Shown one piece after another: positions 1 through 8,810 of a stretch of 64,000 nt of DNA (its first letter is position 1; every line of letters starts with the position of its first letter). This stretch comes from CBDDKU01 sp965230375. Lineage in GTDB: Bacteria > Bacteroidota > Bacteroidia > Flavobacteriales_D > Cryomorphaceae. The notes below the pieces were generated by a model that searched no databases, was not told where the DNA came from, and was given only the letters and a program-made list of their open reading frames with translations. A program made the translations under genes and the position numbers. The stretch covers positions 186,001-250,000 of the forward strand of contig CBDDKU010000026.1 of NCBI GenBank assembly GCA_965230375.1, read 5' to 3'.

Positions 1-43
1 AGTCGTAGCAATCTATGACTAGAGTAGACATCTCAGCGAGACA

Positions 44-607
44 TCAGATGGTCATAATGTCTTTCTCCTTGCGATCTACTTCCGCATCGACCTTCCCATT
101 ATACGAGTCAGTCAATTTCTGCACTTCACCTTCTGCGTCTTTGGCCATATCTTCGCTCAACCCATCTTTTTGGAGCTTCTTGATCTCGTCATTGGCTTCT
201 TTTCGGGCGTTTCGGATCGACACTTTTGCATTCTCTGCTTCAGATCGGGCTTTCTTTACCAAATCGCGGCGACGCTCTTCGGTAAGTGGCGGTACAGCAA
301 TGATGATTACCTCACCGTTGTTTTGCGGGTTCAAGCCCAAGTTGGCATACTGGATAGCCGTCTCGATTGGCTCGAGCATGTTTTTCTCCCAAGGCTGTAC
401 CTTGATAGTCTTCGCGTCGGGGGTGTTCACATTGGCCACCTGGCTAAGCGGTGTCTGGCTACCATAATACTCTACCATAACTCCATCAAGCATAGATGGG
501 CTCGCTTTTCCGGCGCGAATTTTAAGCAATCCATCCTCGAGGTGAGTGATCGATTTCTTCATGTTGTCCTTCGCGTCTTCCAGTATAAGTTGAATCTCTT
601 CTTGCAT
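44..607 (-). CDS. frr: Ribosome recycling factor
   Basis: Cytoplasmic factor that, with EF-G, splits the ribosome after termination. The protein has 187 residues, close to the usual 185. Family motifs are visible: RAGKASP at residues 31-37 and PPLTEERR at about 106-113, followed by a charged helical C-terminal half. It lies 10 bp downstream of pyrH on the same strand, the usual pyrH-frr pair, so the two are almost certainly co-transcribed. The ATG start gives the expected N-terminus. Nothing odd is seen. The 43 bases beyond its stop hold no recognisable feature. Confidence 0.97.
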   Translation of the reverse strand: MQEEIQLILEDAKDNMKKSITHLEDGLLKIRAGKASPSMLDGVMVEYYGSQTPLSQVANVNTPDAKTIKVQPWEKNMLEPIETAIQYANLGLNPQNNGEVIIIAVPPLTEERRRDLVKKARSEAENAKVSIRNARKEANDEIKKLQKDGLSEDMAKDAEGEVQKLTDSYNGKVDAEVDRKEKDIMTI

Positions 608-617
608 AAGTAGGGTA

Positions 618-1325
618 TTAAAAGTTAACCAGGGTACCGACTTCTTCTCCGGCGATTACCTTCTGCAGGTTACCAGCGGCGTTCATATCGAATACAATAA
701 TCGGTAGCTTATTTTCATTGCAAAGGGTGAAGGCCGTTAGGTCCATAATGTTCAACCCTTTCTCATAAACTTCTTCGAAAGTAATGGTGCTGTACTTGGT
801 AGCGCTTGCGTCTTTCTCGGGATCGGCTGAGTAGATTCCATCCACTCGGGTTCCCTTTAAGATCACATCGGCTTCGATTTCAATAGCGCGGAGTGCCGCT
901 GCCGAATCGGTCGTGAAATAGGGGTTTCCGGTACCGGCACCAAAGATCACAATTCGACCTTTCTCGAGGTGGCGCACCGCACGTCGTCTGATAAACGACT
1001 CGGCGATCTGCTCCATCTTGATAGCCGACATCAATCGGGTTTTCATGTCAAGCAGCTCCAGCGCCGATTGAAGTGCCATTCCGTTGATCACGGTAGCGAG
1101 CATCCCCATGTAATCGCCCTGTGTACGCTCCATTCCACCTTCGGCTGCCTGAAGTCCGCGGAAGATATTTCCTCCACCAATTACAATTGCAATTTCTACT
1201 CCCCGATCGTGAATCGCCTTTATTTCTCTGGCATATTGCGCTAGTCGATCGTTGTCAATCCCGAATTGCTTGTCTCCCATCAGGGCTTCTCCACTCAGTT
1301 TCAGGAGGATGCGTTTGTACTTCAT
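618..1325 (-). CDS. pyrH: UMP kinase
   Basis: Phosphorylates UMP to UDP with ATP in pyrimidine nucleotide synthesis; hexameric amino-acid-kinase-fold enzyme of the cytoplasm. The 235 residues are the normal length. Visible motifs are KLSGEAL near the N-terminus (residues 9-15), the nucleotide/phosphate loop GGGNIFRG (50-57) and GTGNPYFTTDSAA (131-143). It starts the pyrH-frr unit downstream of the tsf terminator. A weak -7-like element (TAATTTTC, read on the minus strand, 1361 to 1354) sits about 30 bp before the ATG and could drive separate transcription; that promoter is inference. Confidence 0.97.
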   Translation of the reverse strand: MKYKRILLKLSGEALMGDKQFGIDNDRLAQYAREIKAIHDRGVEIAIVIGGGNIFRGLQAAEGGMERTQGDYMGMLATVINGMALQSALELLDMKTRLMSAIKMEQIAESFIRRRAVRHLEKGRIVIFGAGTGNPYFTTDSAAALRAIEIEADVILKGTRVDGIYSADPEKDASATKYSTITFEEVYEKGLNIMDLTAFTLCNENKLPIIVFDMNAAGNLQKVIAGEEVGTLVNF

Positions 1326-1362
1326 CTTGCAGCTTGTGAACGTGAAAATCGCCGAAAATTAT

Positions 1363-1400
1363 CAAAAAAAAAGGAGTCCGAATACATTCGAACTCCTTTC
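1363..1400 (-). terminator. Intrinsic terminator after tsf
   Basis: Read on the minus strand: GAAAGGAGTTCG, a short loop, then an ACTCCTTT arm running straight into an uninterrupted T tract of nine. The hairpin lies 18 bp after the tsf stop and before pyrH, so it should end the rpsB-tsf transcript. Confidence 0.85.
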
Positions 1401-1417
1401 TTGAAATATTGATTCAT

Positions 1418-2248
1418 TTAGCTCAGTGAGAAACGCTCGAATTGAGTTACGCTCAATCCGTTTTCTTGCTCACCAAGGTATTGCTGAATAGACTTTTTGT
1501 TGTCTTTGATGAATGCTTGGTTTAGAAGTGTGTTCTCCTTAAAGAACTTCTTCAAACGACCCTTAGCGATGTTCTCAGCCATCTCAGCTGGCTTACCTTC
1601 CTGGATCGCTAGATCTTTACCTACTTCCAATTCTTTAGCAACTACATCAGCAGGAACACTGCTCTCGTCAAGTGCTACAGGAGCCATAGCGGCAACTTGC
1701 ATTGCTACGTCGCGACCTACTTCGCTAAAGTTCCCTTCTTTGTTCAAACCTACTAGAGAAGCAAGTTTGTTTCCTGGGTGGATGTAAGAAATTACACTTC
1801 CAGCATCAACAGTAGCGTATCCAGAAAGATCGATTTTCTCTCCGATTACACCTGTTTGCTCTGTAATTTTCTCTTCGATAGTCATTCCGCTATCGCCATA
1901 AGTTAGAGCTTTCAATGCAGCCAGGTCAGCTGGTTTAGACTCAAGAGCGATTTCCAAAATGGTTGAAGCAAAGTTTGTGAAATCCTCGTTCTTCGCTACG
2001 AAATCAGTTTCGCAGTTAAGGGTGATGATTGCACCGTACTTTCCATCTGCAGAGCTCTTTGCAAGAACAACTCCTTCAGCAGCTTCGCGATCTGAACGCT
2101 TTGCAGCTACTTTTTGACCCTTCTTACGAAGGATGTCGACAGCCTGATCGAAATCACCTTCGGCTTCTACCAAGGCTTTCTTACAGTCCATCATACCTGC
2201 ACCTGTTTGCTTTCTAAGCTTGTTTACTTCAGCAGCAGTAATTTTCAT
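1418..2248 (-). CDS. tsf: Translation elongation factor Ts
   Basis: Guanine-nucleotide exchange factor that regenerates EF-Tu-GTP. The 276 residues match the medium-length Bacteroidota form. The N-terminal UBA-like segment carries the family signature LRKQTGAGMMDCKKAL (residues 11-26), and the EF-Tu contact motif TDFVAKN lies at 81-87. It follows rpsB by 32 bp, the near-universal rpsB-tsf arrangement, and is closed by a strong intrinsic terminator. Confidence 0.98.
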   Translation of the reverse strand: MKITAAEVNKLRKQTGAGMMDCKKALVEAEGDFDQAVDILRKKGQKVAAKRSDREAAEGVVLAKSSADGKYGAIITLNCETDFVAKNEDFTNFASTILEIALESKPADLAALKALTYGDSGMTIEEKITEQTGVIGEKIDLSGYATVDAGSVISYIHPGNKLASLVGLNKEGNFSEVGRDVAMQVAAMAPVALDESSVPADVVAKELEVGKDLAIQEGKPAEMAENIAKGRLKKFFKENTLLNQAFIKDNKKSIQQYLGEQENGLSVTQFERFSLS

Positions 2249-2280
2249 GACCTTAGATCTTAAAATGTGATGTTATTGAC

Positions 2281-3045
2281 TTAGGCTTTTTCAGCCTCTG
2301 TTTGTTTCTTTTCAGCTTTCTCTGCAGCTTGCTTGTCTTTAGATGCTTTACGCTCAGAAAGACCTTCATTAATTGCAGCAGCGATTCTATCAAGAACTAC
2401 AGAGATTGATTTTGATGCATCATCATTTGATGGAATCGGGAAATCAACCGTAGTTGGATCAGAGTTCGTGTCAACCATTGCAAAAGTTGTAATGTTCAAC
2501 TTCTTAGCTTCAGCTAAGGCAATGTTTTCTTTGTTGATATCAACGATGAAGATCGCTGATGGCACACGTGTCAAGTCGGCGATAGACCCGAGCGTTTTCT
2601 CGAGTTTAGCACGTTGACGCGAAATTTGAAGACGCTCTCTCTTTGAAAGTGTTTTAAGGGTTCCGTCTGCTTCCATCTTGTCGATAGAAGACATTTTGCG
2701 GATTGCTTTACGGATTGTTGCAAAGTTTGTCAACATTCCACCCGACCAACGCTCAGTAATGAACGGCATTCCCGTCGGTTTGATTTTTTCTTCAACGCTC
2801 GCTTTCGCTTGCTTCTTTGTCGCTACGAAAAGGATTTTCTTTCCTGACTTTGCGATTTGCCCGATTGCATTGCATGCTTCATCGAGTTTAGCTTCGGTTT
2901 TGTTCAGGTCAATAATGTGGATTCCTTTCTTCTCGTCGAAGATGTAAGGAGCCATGTTTGGATTCCACTTTCTGGTCAAGTGTCCGAAGTGAACACCTGC
3001 ATCTAGCATTTCTTTGAAGCGAGCTTCGTTGTTTGAATTTGCCAT
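2281..3045 (-). CDS. rpsB: 30S ribosomal protein S2
   Basis: Small-subunit ribosomal protein needed for S1 docking and translation initiation. The 254 residues begin with the S2 signature LDAGVHFGHLTRKWNP (about 14-29). The protein ends in a Lys/Glu/Ala-rich tail, common in Bacteroidota S2. It is paired with tsf downstream. A terminator after rpsI lies 30 bp upstream, so rpsB probably has its own promoter or depends on read-through; no clear TAnnTTTG box is visible in that short gap. Confidence 0.98.
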   Translation of the reverse strand: MANSNNEARFKEMLDAGVHFGHLTRKWNPNMAPYIFDEKKGIHIIDLNKTEAKLDEACNAIGQIAKSGKKILFVATKKQAKASVEEKIKPTGMPFITERWSGGMLTNFATIRKAIRKMSSIDKMEADGTLKTLSKRERLQISRQRAKLEKTLGSIADLTRVPSAIFIVDINKENIALAEAKKLNITTFAMVDTNSDPTTVDFPIPSNDDASKSISVVLDRIAAAINEGLSERKASKDKQAAEKAEKKQTEAEKA

Positions 3046-3070
3046 CTAATTTGGTTTACATTCTGATTAA

Positions 3071-3108
3071 AAAACAATTGACGGGTAGCTCAGATGAGAT
3101 CCCGTCAA
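3071..3108 (-). terminator. Intrinsic terminator after rpsI
   Basis: On the minus strand TTGACGGG (3108-3101) pairs with CCCGTCAA (3085-3078) around a 15-nt loop and is followed by TTGTTTTTT. It separates rplM-rpsI from rpsB-tsf and may act as an attenuator rather than a complete stop. Confidence 0.75.
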
Positions 3109-3136
3109 TTTAGATACTAAACAAGCGTAGATAGAA

Positions 3137-3523
3137 TTAACGCTTACTAAATTGAAATTTCTTACGAGCTTTCGGCTGACCAAATTTCTTACGTTCAACC
3201 ATTCTCGGATCACGGGTCATCAACCCTTCGGCACGTAGTTGAGCTTTCCACTCAGGGTTAACTTCTACAAGTGCTCTTGAGATTCCCAAACGAATTGCTT
3301 CGATTTGACCGGTCATTCCACCACCGTTCACGTTTACATTTACATCGTACTGACCTTCAGTCTCTGTAATCATGAATGCTTGGTGAACACGGTACTGCAA
3401 CGGCATTGTTGGAAAGTACTCTTTGTAATCGCGTCCGTTAACAGTCACGGCTCCTGTACCATTTTTCATGTACACGCGTGCTACAGATGTCTTACGGCGA
3501 CCAAGTGTATTGATGACTTCCAT
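3137..3523 (-). CDS. rpsI: 30S ribosomal protein S9
   Basis: Small-subunit protein whose basic C-terminal tail reaches the P-site tRNA. The 128 residues are the typical length; the protein starts with the family pattern LGRRKTSVARVYMK and ends in the conserved basic tail finishing KKFQFSKR. Its ATG overlaps the rplM stop by one base (TAATG), indicating translational coupling in the rplM-rpsI operon. Confidence 0.98.
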   Translation of the reverse strand: MEVINTLGRRKTSVARVYMKNGTGAVTVNGRDYKEYFPTMPLQYRVHQAFMITETEGQYDVNVNVNGGGMTGQIEAIRLGISRALVEVNPEWKAQLRAEGLMTRDPRMVERKKFGQPKARKKFQFSKR

Positions 3524-3978
3524 TACTTAATTGTGTTAATGTCGATTTTAGTTGGTTTCTGAGCTTCGTGCTTGTGCTCAGTTCCTTCAACTACATATAG
3601 ATTCGTATAAAGCTTTGATCCAAGTTTGTTTTTTGGAAGCATTCCTTTCACAGCGTTCTCCACGAGCTTAATTGGCCTTCTATCCAACAACTCCTGAGCT
3701 GTAAGTGAACGCTGACCACCAGGATAACCTGTGTGGCGGATGTACACTTTATCCTCCATTTTATTTCCTGAAAGCTTTACTTTCTCTGCGTTGATTACGA
3801 TTACGTTATCACCACAGTCTACGTGCGGTGTGTAATTCGTTTTGTGCTTTCCACGGATGAGTTTCGCTACTTCACTAGCCAATCTTCCGAGCGTCTGACC
3901 GTCAGCATCAACAAGGAGCCACTCCTTGTTTACTGTTTCACTGTTGGCCGATACTGTTTTGTAACTTAAGGTATCCAC
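3523..3978 (-). CDS. rplM: 50S ribosomal protein L13
   Basis: Early-assembling large-subunit protein. The 151 residues include the L13 core: LGRLASEVAKLIRGKHK (about 31-47) and HTGYPGGQRSLTAQELL (about 82-98). It is the first gene of the rplM-rpsI operon and overlaps rpsI by one base. A hairpin and a degenerate promoter lie in its leader (see the adjoining regulatory entry). Confidence 0.98.
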   Translation of the reverse strand: MDTLSYKTVSANSETVNKEWLLVDADGQTLGRLASEVAKLIRGKHKTNYTPHVDCGDNVIVINAEKVKLSGNKMEDKVYIRHTGYPGGQRSLTAQELLDRRPIKLVENAVKGMLPKNKLGSKLYTNLYVVEGTEHKHEAQKPTKIDINTIK

Positions 3979-4007
3979 TGTCTTTAAGCTATTTAGCTGT
4001 ATTACTT

Positions 4008-4038
4008 CCCCAAAATGGGGCTGCGAAGTTAAAACTTA
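4008..4038 (-). promoter_or_regulatory. Candidate promoter and leader hairpin of rplM
   Basis: On the minus strand a -7-like element TAAGTTTT (4038 to 4031) precedes CTTCGCAG and then a compact hairpin CCCCA-TTT-TGGGG (4020 to 4008). Transcription from this element would put the hairpin in the rplM 5' leader about 30 nt before the start codon. The element differs from TAnnTTTG at its last base, so the promoter is tentative. The hairpin itself is plain in the sequence; any autoregulatory role is inference. Confidence 0.4.
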
Positions 4039-4097
4039 TTTTCTTTTGCACCAAGACTTGTTAGAGAATCTTTCTTTTTCTCGATGGCTTAGTGAGT

Positions 4098-5300
4098 TTA
4101 GGCAGAGGCCAATACCCCTAATTCCTTCCCTACTTTTTCAAAAGCGGCGATGGCTTTGTCGAGGTTCTCTTTAGAGTGACCTGCAGAAATCTGAACGCGA
4201 ATACGAGCTTGTTCCTTTGGCACTACTGGGTAATAGAATCCGATAACGTAAATTCCTTCTTCGAGCAATTTGTCGGCCATGACTTGCGAGAGCTTCGCAT
4301 CGTACAACATAACCGGAACGATGGCCGAGTCTCCTTCTATAATATCGAATCCGAGTTTGCTCATCCCTACTTTGAAGTAGTTCACATTCGATTCGAGTGT
4401 ATCGCGAAGATCTGTCGATTTAGAAAGCACGTCAAACACGGCGATTGATGCTCCGACGATCGATGGCGCAAGACTATTGCTAAATAGGTATGGTCTTGAA
4501 CGCTGACGTAGCATCTCGATGATCTCTTTTCTTCCGGTAGTGTATCCACCCATGGCCCCACCTAATGCCTTACCAAGAGTTCCTGTTATAATATCTACTC
4601 GGCCCATCACATCATTGGCTTCCGTAGCTCCGCGACCAGTCTTTCCGATAAAGCCGGCACTATGACACTCATCTACCATCACGAGCGCATCGTATTTGTC
4701 GGCCAAGTCGCAAACTCCTTTGAGATTAGCAACAATTCCATCCATACTAAAGACTCCATCAGTAACGATGATCTTAAAACGCGCTCCCGACTCATTGGCC
4801 GCGATAAGCTGCTTTTCAAGATCTTCCATATCGTTGTTGGCGTATCGGTATCGGGCTGCTTTACAAAGTCGCACACCATCTATAATAGAAGCGTGGTTCA
4901 GAGAATCAGAAATAATAGCGTCTTCAGCTGTAAGAAGGGGCTCGAAAACTCCACCATTTGCATCAAAACAGGCAGCGTATAAAATGGTGTCTTCCGTACG
5001 GTGGAAATCAGCGATTTTCTCTTCCAGCTCTTTGTGGATGTCTTGTGTTCCACATATAAAGCGCACTGAGGACATTCCATAACCACGTTCATCCAAAGTC
5101 TTCTTGGCTGCTTCTACCACATCGGGGTGCGAAGAGAGACCGAGGTAATTGTTTGCACAAAAGTTGAGAACCTTTTCTCCAGATGTAAGAGCGATTTCTG
5201 CGTCTTGGACCGAAGCGATAACGCGCTCCTTTTTAAACAATCCGGCAGACTCAATATCTGCCAATTCCTTTTGTAGATGATCTTTGATGTTACCGTACAT
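4098..5300 (-). CDS. kbl: Glycine C-acetyltransferase (2-amino-3-ketobutyrate CoA ligase)
   Basis: PLP enzyme of the alpha-oxoamine synthase family. It converts 2-amino-3-ketobutyrate and CoA to glycine and acetyl-CoA in threonine breakdown. From the ATG at 5300 it has 400 residues, starting MYGNIKDHLQ as in known Kbl proteins. The frame runs open 11 codons further to a TTG, which I reject. Motifs: DECHSAGFIG (PLP-binding Asp/His region) and the Schiff-base lysine in TLGKALGGA (Lys about 244). No threonine dehydrogenase gene is adjacent, so its partner must be elsewhere. It stands alone between translation genes and the polysaccharide island. Confidence 0.93.
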   Translation of the reverse strand: MYGNIKDHLQKELADIESAGLFKKERVIASVQDAEIALTSGEKVLNFCANNYLGLSSHPDVVEAAKKTLDERGYGMSSVRFICGTQDIHKELEEKIADFHRTEDTILYAACFDANGGVFEPLLTAEDAIISDSLNHASIIDGVRLCKAARYRYANNDMEDLEKQLIAANESGARFKIIVTDGVFSMDGIVANLKGVCDLADKYDALVMVDECHSAGFIGKTGRGATEANDVMGRVDIITGTLGKALGGAMGGYTTGRKEIIEMLRQRSRPYLFSNSLAPSIVGASIAVFDVLSKSTDLRDTLESNVNYFKVGMSKLGFDIIEGDSAIVPVMLYDAKLSQVMADKLLEEGIYVIGFYYPVVPKEQARIRVQISAGHSKENLDKAIAAFEKVGKELGVLASA

Positions 5301-5319
5301 ATCGCGATGATTTAGTCCT

Positions 5320-5338
5320 GCGAAAGTAGGCAAACCTA
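5320..5338 (-). promoter_or_regulatory. Candidate kbl promoter (TAnnTTTG)
   Basis: On the minus strand a perfect TAGGTTTG (5338 to 5331) overlaps the stop of the upstream gene and is followed at once by a second, weaker TACTTTCG (5327 to 5320). The kbl ATG follows 19-30 bp later. No TTG -33 element is seen at the usual distance. Confidence 0.45.
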
Positions 5339-6571
5339 TTCATCTGATGAAGTGATTTGGTCGGTGGTTTGAAAGTTGAGAAAAATCAGGGCTGCACTGA
5401 AGTAAGCGTAAAAGAAGACCCCGATTTGTCGTTCGAGTAGGTTTTCGGTCAAACAAACCATAGTAAACAAAGCCAAGAATCCGAGAAGCAGAGGCATTGC
5501 CTTTGCCCTTTTGAGCATGAGAACAATTGGAGCTAGAAAAAGCACCAAGGCGAAAATACCGCGACCCAGCAGGATGTTTAAATACTCGTTGTGTGTGTTT
5601 AGGTTTTTGAAAGGATCAACCAGACCATTGAACATGAAAAAATAGCAGCCATTTAACCTGGTTTGAAGAAACTCTACACCGCACCCCCAAAGCCAATACA
5701 ATCGCGCTTCGGAAATTGCACAGCCATAAATCCCATGACGACTGGATGTGGCATTGACTCCGGGTTCGAAGATTTCAAGGATTCGCTCTTGCATGGAAGG
5801 AACGACAGCCACTAATGTGATGCCAATCAAAACCGAGCCTAACCCTATGGACCATTTCCAGGCGGTATGCACGCGACTCACCAATGTGAGCAGAATAATT
5901 CCGGCAATGGTAGCTGCTATCGCCATGCGTGCTGCAAGTACAAAAATGAAAATGAATAGTACACTTGCTGTTACCATAACTAGGGCTGAGCTGACTTTCC
6001 AGCGCTTAGCATGAAATGCATCAAGGCAGATCAAAATCCCCATTCCAACCGTGAGGCCAAAATAGGTTGGGTGAAGTCCGCTGATCACTTCTATTTGAGT
6101 ACGAATGGCAAAAGCGAGTCCACCACTCTTCAACATCATGGGATCTACGCCACCAAACGCCAAAACCAAAAGCGTATAAAGGACGATTCCAACCATACCC
6201 AGGACATAAACTTGAAGAAATCGCTTGAGTTCCAATTTTACACCTGCTGCTATAGCTAGATACCAAGCAAGCGGGATAATGATCAATCCCAACTTGCGTT
6301 GGAGTACAGACCAGACGTAAGCCGTATCGCCCGCCCAAAGAAGTTCTAATAAATAGAACAATGGCAGGGCTAGAAATAGGCCGAAGAATACCTTCATCTC
6401 TTTGCCAGGAGCCTGACGCTTTTTTGATAAAATGAAAGAGGTAATCGAAAGAATCAAAGCCAGTCCTGCTAACAAACCGGATATTTTGAGCGGCAGTAGA
6501 GGAAACAAAGCCAATCCAAAAAGTGGCCATTTCGGACTCAGAAGGGAAGCGAAATCTATTCTGCGAGACAA
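5336..6571 (-). CDS. O-antigen ligase/polymerase-like membrane protein (Wzy_C family)
   Basis: Polytopic inner-membrane protein of 411 residues with about ten hydrophobic segments. It has a large periplasmic loop (about 255-335) carrying HNEYLN (327-332), the kind of His/Asn motif found in the WaaL/Wzy C-terminal domain. Members either ligate O-antigen to lipid A-core or polymerise repeat units; sequence alone does not decide between them. It is the last gene of a minus-strand trio with two GT4 glycosyltransferases, and its start overlaps the preceding gene by 16 bp, implying coupled translation. The neighbouring ABC exporter would fit a ligase role, since ABC-exported glycans are polymerised in the cytoplasm; that is inference. 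Confidence 0.8.
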   Translation of the reverse strand: MSRRIDFASLLSPKWPLFGLALFPLLPLKISGLLAGLALILSITSFILSKKRQAPGKEMKVFFGLFLALPLFYLLELLWAGDTAYVWSVLQRKLGLIIIPLAWYLAIAAGVKLELKRFLQVYVLGMVGIVLYTLLVLAFGGVDPMMLKSGGLAFAIRTQIEVISGLHPTYFGLTVGMGILICLDAFHAKRWKVSSALVMVTASVLFIFIFVLAARMAIAATIAGIILLTLVSRVHTAWKWSIGLGSVLIGITLVAVVPSMQERILEIFEPGVNATSSRHGIYGCAISEARLYWLWGCGVEFLQTRLNGCYFFMFNGLVDPFKNLNTHNEYLNILLGRGIFALVLFLAPIVLMLKRAKAMPLLLGFLALFTMVCLTENLLERQIGVFFYAYFSAALIFLNFQTTDQITSSDE

Positions 6572-7686
6572 GGTGTATCCAGTTTTTCGCGGATGAAGTT
6601 ACTGAACTCTTCTCTAAACCGCTCAGGCCCAAATCGCACTGCATTCTGGCGGATATTCTCAGGGATGAATTTTTCTCTGTTCTGCAAAAACTCATTGACG
6701 CCCCACACTATCGAATCCATTGTTTGGGCTGGATACAAAATCCCTGATTTTAAATGGTCTACTGTTTCGCGGTAGCCTCCGAAGTCAAAGGCAATAACCG
6801 GAGTACCACAAGCTTGGGCTTCGAGAGATGTAATTCCAAAGTCTTCTATGGCAGCTAACACCATTGCTTCGGCGTGCTGCATGAAGTGTCTCATTTCTTT
6901 CGATCTCAAAAATCCCGTAAACTCAATATTGGAACCGGCTAACTCTCTGAGCATTTCATCTTGAGGCCCTTCTCCGACTACCACCAATTTGTGACTCGGC
7001 ATGCTATTGAAGGCTTCTATGATAAGCTCCACCCGCTTGTAGTGAACCAATCTAGAGACAACTAAAAAGTAGGGCTTTTCGGTTGGTGCATCATCCTGCG
7101 CGTTGGGCAGCTTGTAAAAGTCGACATCGACTGGGGGATTGATAACACGCGATTCTCTCGAGTAGTTTTTCTCAATCCGATTTGCAACAAACTTTGAGTT
7201 GGCTATGAAGTAATCTACCTGTTTTGCCGTCGCTAAATCCCATTTCTGCATCTTGTTTAATTGGCGACCGGCCAGCCTTCTCGCTTGCTTGGGAATCTGC
7301 TTCAAATACGTCTTTTTCATATTCCAGACATATCTCACTGGTGTATGGCAGTAAGAAAAGTGCGGCTGATCTTTTCTCGTTTTCACCCCTTTTGCTACAG
7401 CATGAGAAGACGAAATAACGAGATCGTATTTACTGAGATCAAAGCGCTGAACAGACTTGTAAAGAAAGGGTATGAGCATGCGGTAACGCTTTCTCGCAAA
7501 TGGGATGTTTTGCAAATACGATACACGAGTAGTCTTTCCGTTGAGAATCCGGGCTCTATTGTGATCATCAAAATAATCGAGCAGACAATACACATCTGCA
7601 TCGGGGTAAACAGTGAGAATCTCCTTCAAGACTTTCTCAGCGCCCCCAATGGTAATCAACCAATCATGTACGACAGCAACCTTCAC
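6556..7686 (-). CDS. Glycosyltransferase family 4 (WbaZ-like)
   Basis: Cytoplasmic GT-B fold sugar transferase of 376 residues, probably adding a hexose to a lipid-linked surface glycan. The N-terminal donor/acceptor signature WLITIGGAEKVL (9-20) and SYCHTPVRYVW (111-121) are typical of WbaZ-like GT4 enzymes. The C-terminal EX7E nucleotide-sugar motif is E281 (EDFGI) to E289, followed by GTPVIAFDFGG. It sits one base downstream of the other GT4 gene and overlaps the O-antigen ligase-like gene by 16 bp. Sugar specificity cannot be read from sequence. Confidence 0.9.
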   Translation of the reverse strand: MKVAVVHDWLITIGGAEKVLKEILTVYPDADVYCLLDYFDDHNRARILNGKTTRVSYLQNIPFARKRYRMLIPFLYKSVQRFDLSKYDLVISSSHAVAKGVKTRKDQPHFSYCHTPVRYVWNMKKTYLKQIPKQARRLAGRQLNKMQKWDLATAKQVDYFIANSKFVANRIEKNYSRESRVINPPVDVDFYKLPNAQDDAPTEKPYFLVVSRLVHYKRVELIIEAFNSMPSHKLVVVGEGPQDEMLRELAGSNIEFTGFLRSKEMRHFMQHAEAMVLAAIEDFGITSLEAQACGTPVIAFDFGGYRETVDHLKSGILYPAQTMDSIVWGVNEFLQNREKFIPENIRQNAVRFGPERFREEFSNFIREKLDTPCLAE

Positions 7687-7687
7687 G

Positions 7688-8689
7688 TCAATATCTATTC
7701 AATAGGCCAACTAGTTTTTTACCAGATTCTTTATAACTCCGAGAGTTCCACCACTCTTGCGATGGTCTCTCGTAGTTGGTATACTTTCTATCCAAACCAG
7801 AAAGTGCTTGTTTCAGGCTTTCTATATCTGAAAAATACAAACCATGATCCCCATAAATCTCTCTATGAACAGGAATATCACTCAATATAGGTATCGCATT
7901 GAAGTACATTCCCTCCAGGATAGGTAAGTTAAACCCTTCGTACGCCGAAGCAGAAACTACAAATTTCGATCGAGCATACCATGCAATTAATTCTGCATCG
8001 TCAACTGCTCTTTTTTCCAATCCTGCGCGCGAACCATCTTTCAAGTTTTTATCCTTCTCCCCCAAAACGACAAGCCGATAACCTGCAGCTTCTATATCAC
8101 CAGCCAAGCTCTCCACCATATCAAAGCGCTTGCGACTAGATGGAGTTCCCACCAATAAGATGATGTTTTCCTTGACCACATTGCTAGCTTTTTCCCAACT
8201 CGATGGCACTCCATTGTACAAGATCGCATCGGCACGTCTTCCAAACCGGGTATTCAGTTCCCCACTTACAGATTGACTAACGGTCATTATTAGCTCAGCT
8301 TTCTTAACGATGCGTGGCACCATGTATTTATACCAAGCACTAAACTTTGGATTGTACCACTTCGGATTTTCAAACACTCCTAAATCATGTACTGTCAACC
8401 AATTTCGGTCATACCTAATAGGTGCGGTATTGCAAAAATTCAATAGTGGTATCTCTTTATCTTTTATGAAATTGTAGAGATCGACTTGCTCCCACAATGT
8501 TCCATCGCGCTTGCCAACAAAAACCTGCAAGTGCTTTAAATCGCTAGGCATCGTTACGTTTTGTGGTGTGAGAATCTGGAACTCTGTTCCTTCCGCGGCA
8601 AGCACCTTTGTCAACTCAAAGGCATGGCGCTGAACGCCAGTCATTCGCTGGCCAAAAAACCTACCATTGATAAAAAAGGTAATATCCAT
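7688..8689 (-). CDS. Glycosyltransferase family 4
   Basis: GT-B enzyme of 333 residues from the ATG at 8689 (MDITFFINGRFFGQ). That start is preceded by purine-rich AAGGAGATTGGGGAG and gives the expected first beta strand, so I prefer it to the 15-codon-longer frame start at 8734. Motifs: TGVQRHAFEL near the N-terminus, VHDLGVF, and the C-terminal AYEGFNLPILEGM (EX7E-type) followed by IPVHREIYGD, typical of mannosyltransferase-like GT4 proteins. It heads the three-gene minus-strand run and is divergent from the ABC exporter. Confidence 0.88.
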   Translation of the reverse strand: MDITFFINGRFFGQRMTGVQRHAFELTKVLAAEGTEFQILTPQNVTMPSDLKHLQVFVGKRDGTLWEQVDLYNFIKDKEIPLLNFCNTAPIRYDRNWLTVHDLGVFENPKWYNPKFSAWYKYMVPRIVKKAELIMTVSQSVSGELNTRFGRRADAILYNGVPSSWEKASNVVKENIILLVGTPSSRKRFDMVESLAGDIEAAGYRLVVLGEKDKNLKDGSRAGLEKRAVDDAELIAWYARSKFVVSASAYEGFNLPILEGMYFNAIPILSDIPVHREIYGDHGLYFSDIESLKQALSGLDRKYTNYERPSQEWWNSRSYKESGKKLVGLLNRY

Positions 8690-8763
8690 ACTCCCCAATC
8701 TCCTTCTGAATCTAGCAAAAACGAATGTAATCAATAAGTGTTAATTCTACTCGAACTGGGCGA

Positions 8764-8794
8764 TTGGGAATATTCACAGGTAAGATTACTTTTG
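8764..8794 (+). promoter_or_regulatory. Promoter of the polysaccharide ABC exporter
   Basis: TTG (8764-8766), a 20-bp spacer and a perfect TACTTTTG (8787-8794) match the Bacteroidota -33/-7 consensus. The start codon of the permease is 17 bp after the -7 box. Confidence 0.75.
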
Positions 8795-8810
8795 CGCCAA
8801 GAGAGCGATC

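Noticed and set aside
6021..6695. 224-codon minus-strand frame inside the O-antigen ligase-like and GT4 genes
   Set aside because: Shadow in another frame; Ser/Arg-rich with no family features, while the overlapping frames carry clear motifs.
7261..7890. 209-codon plus-strand reading frame across the two GT4 genes
   Set aside because: It lies antisense to two well-supported glycosyltransferases, has no signal or domain, and its composition follows the opposite strand.
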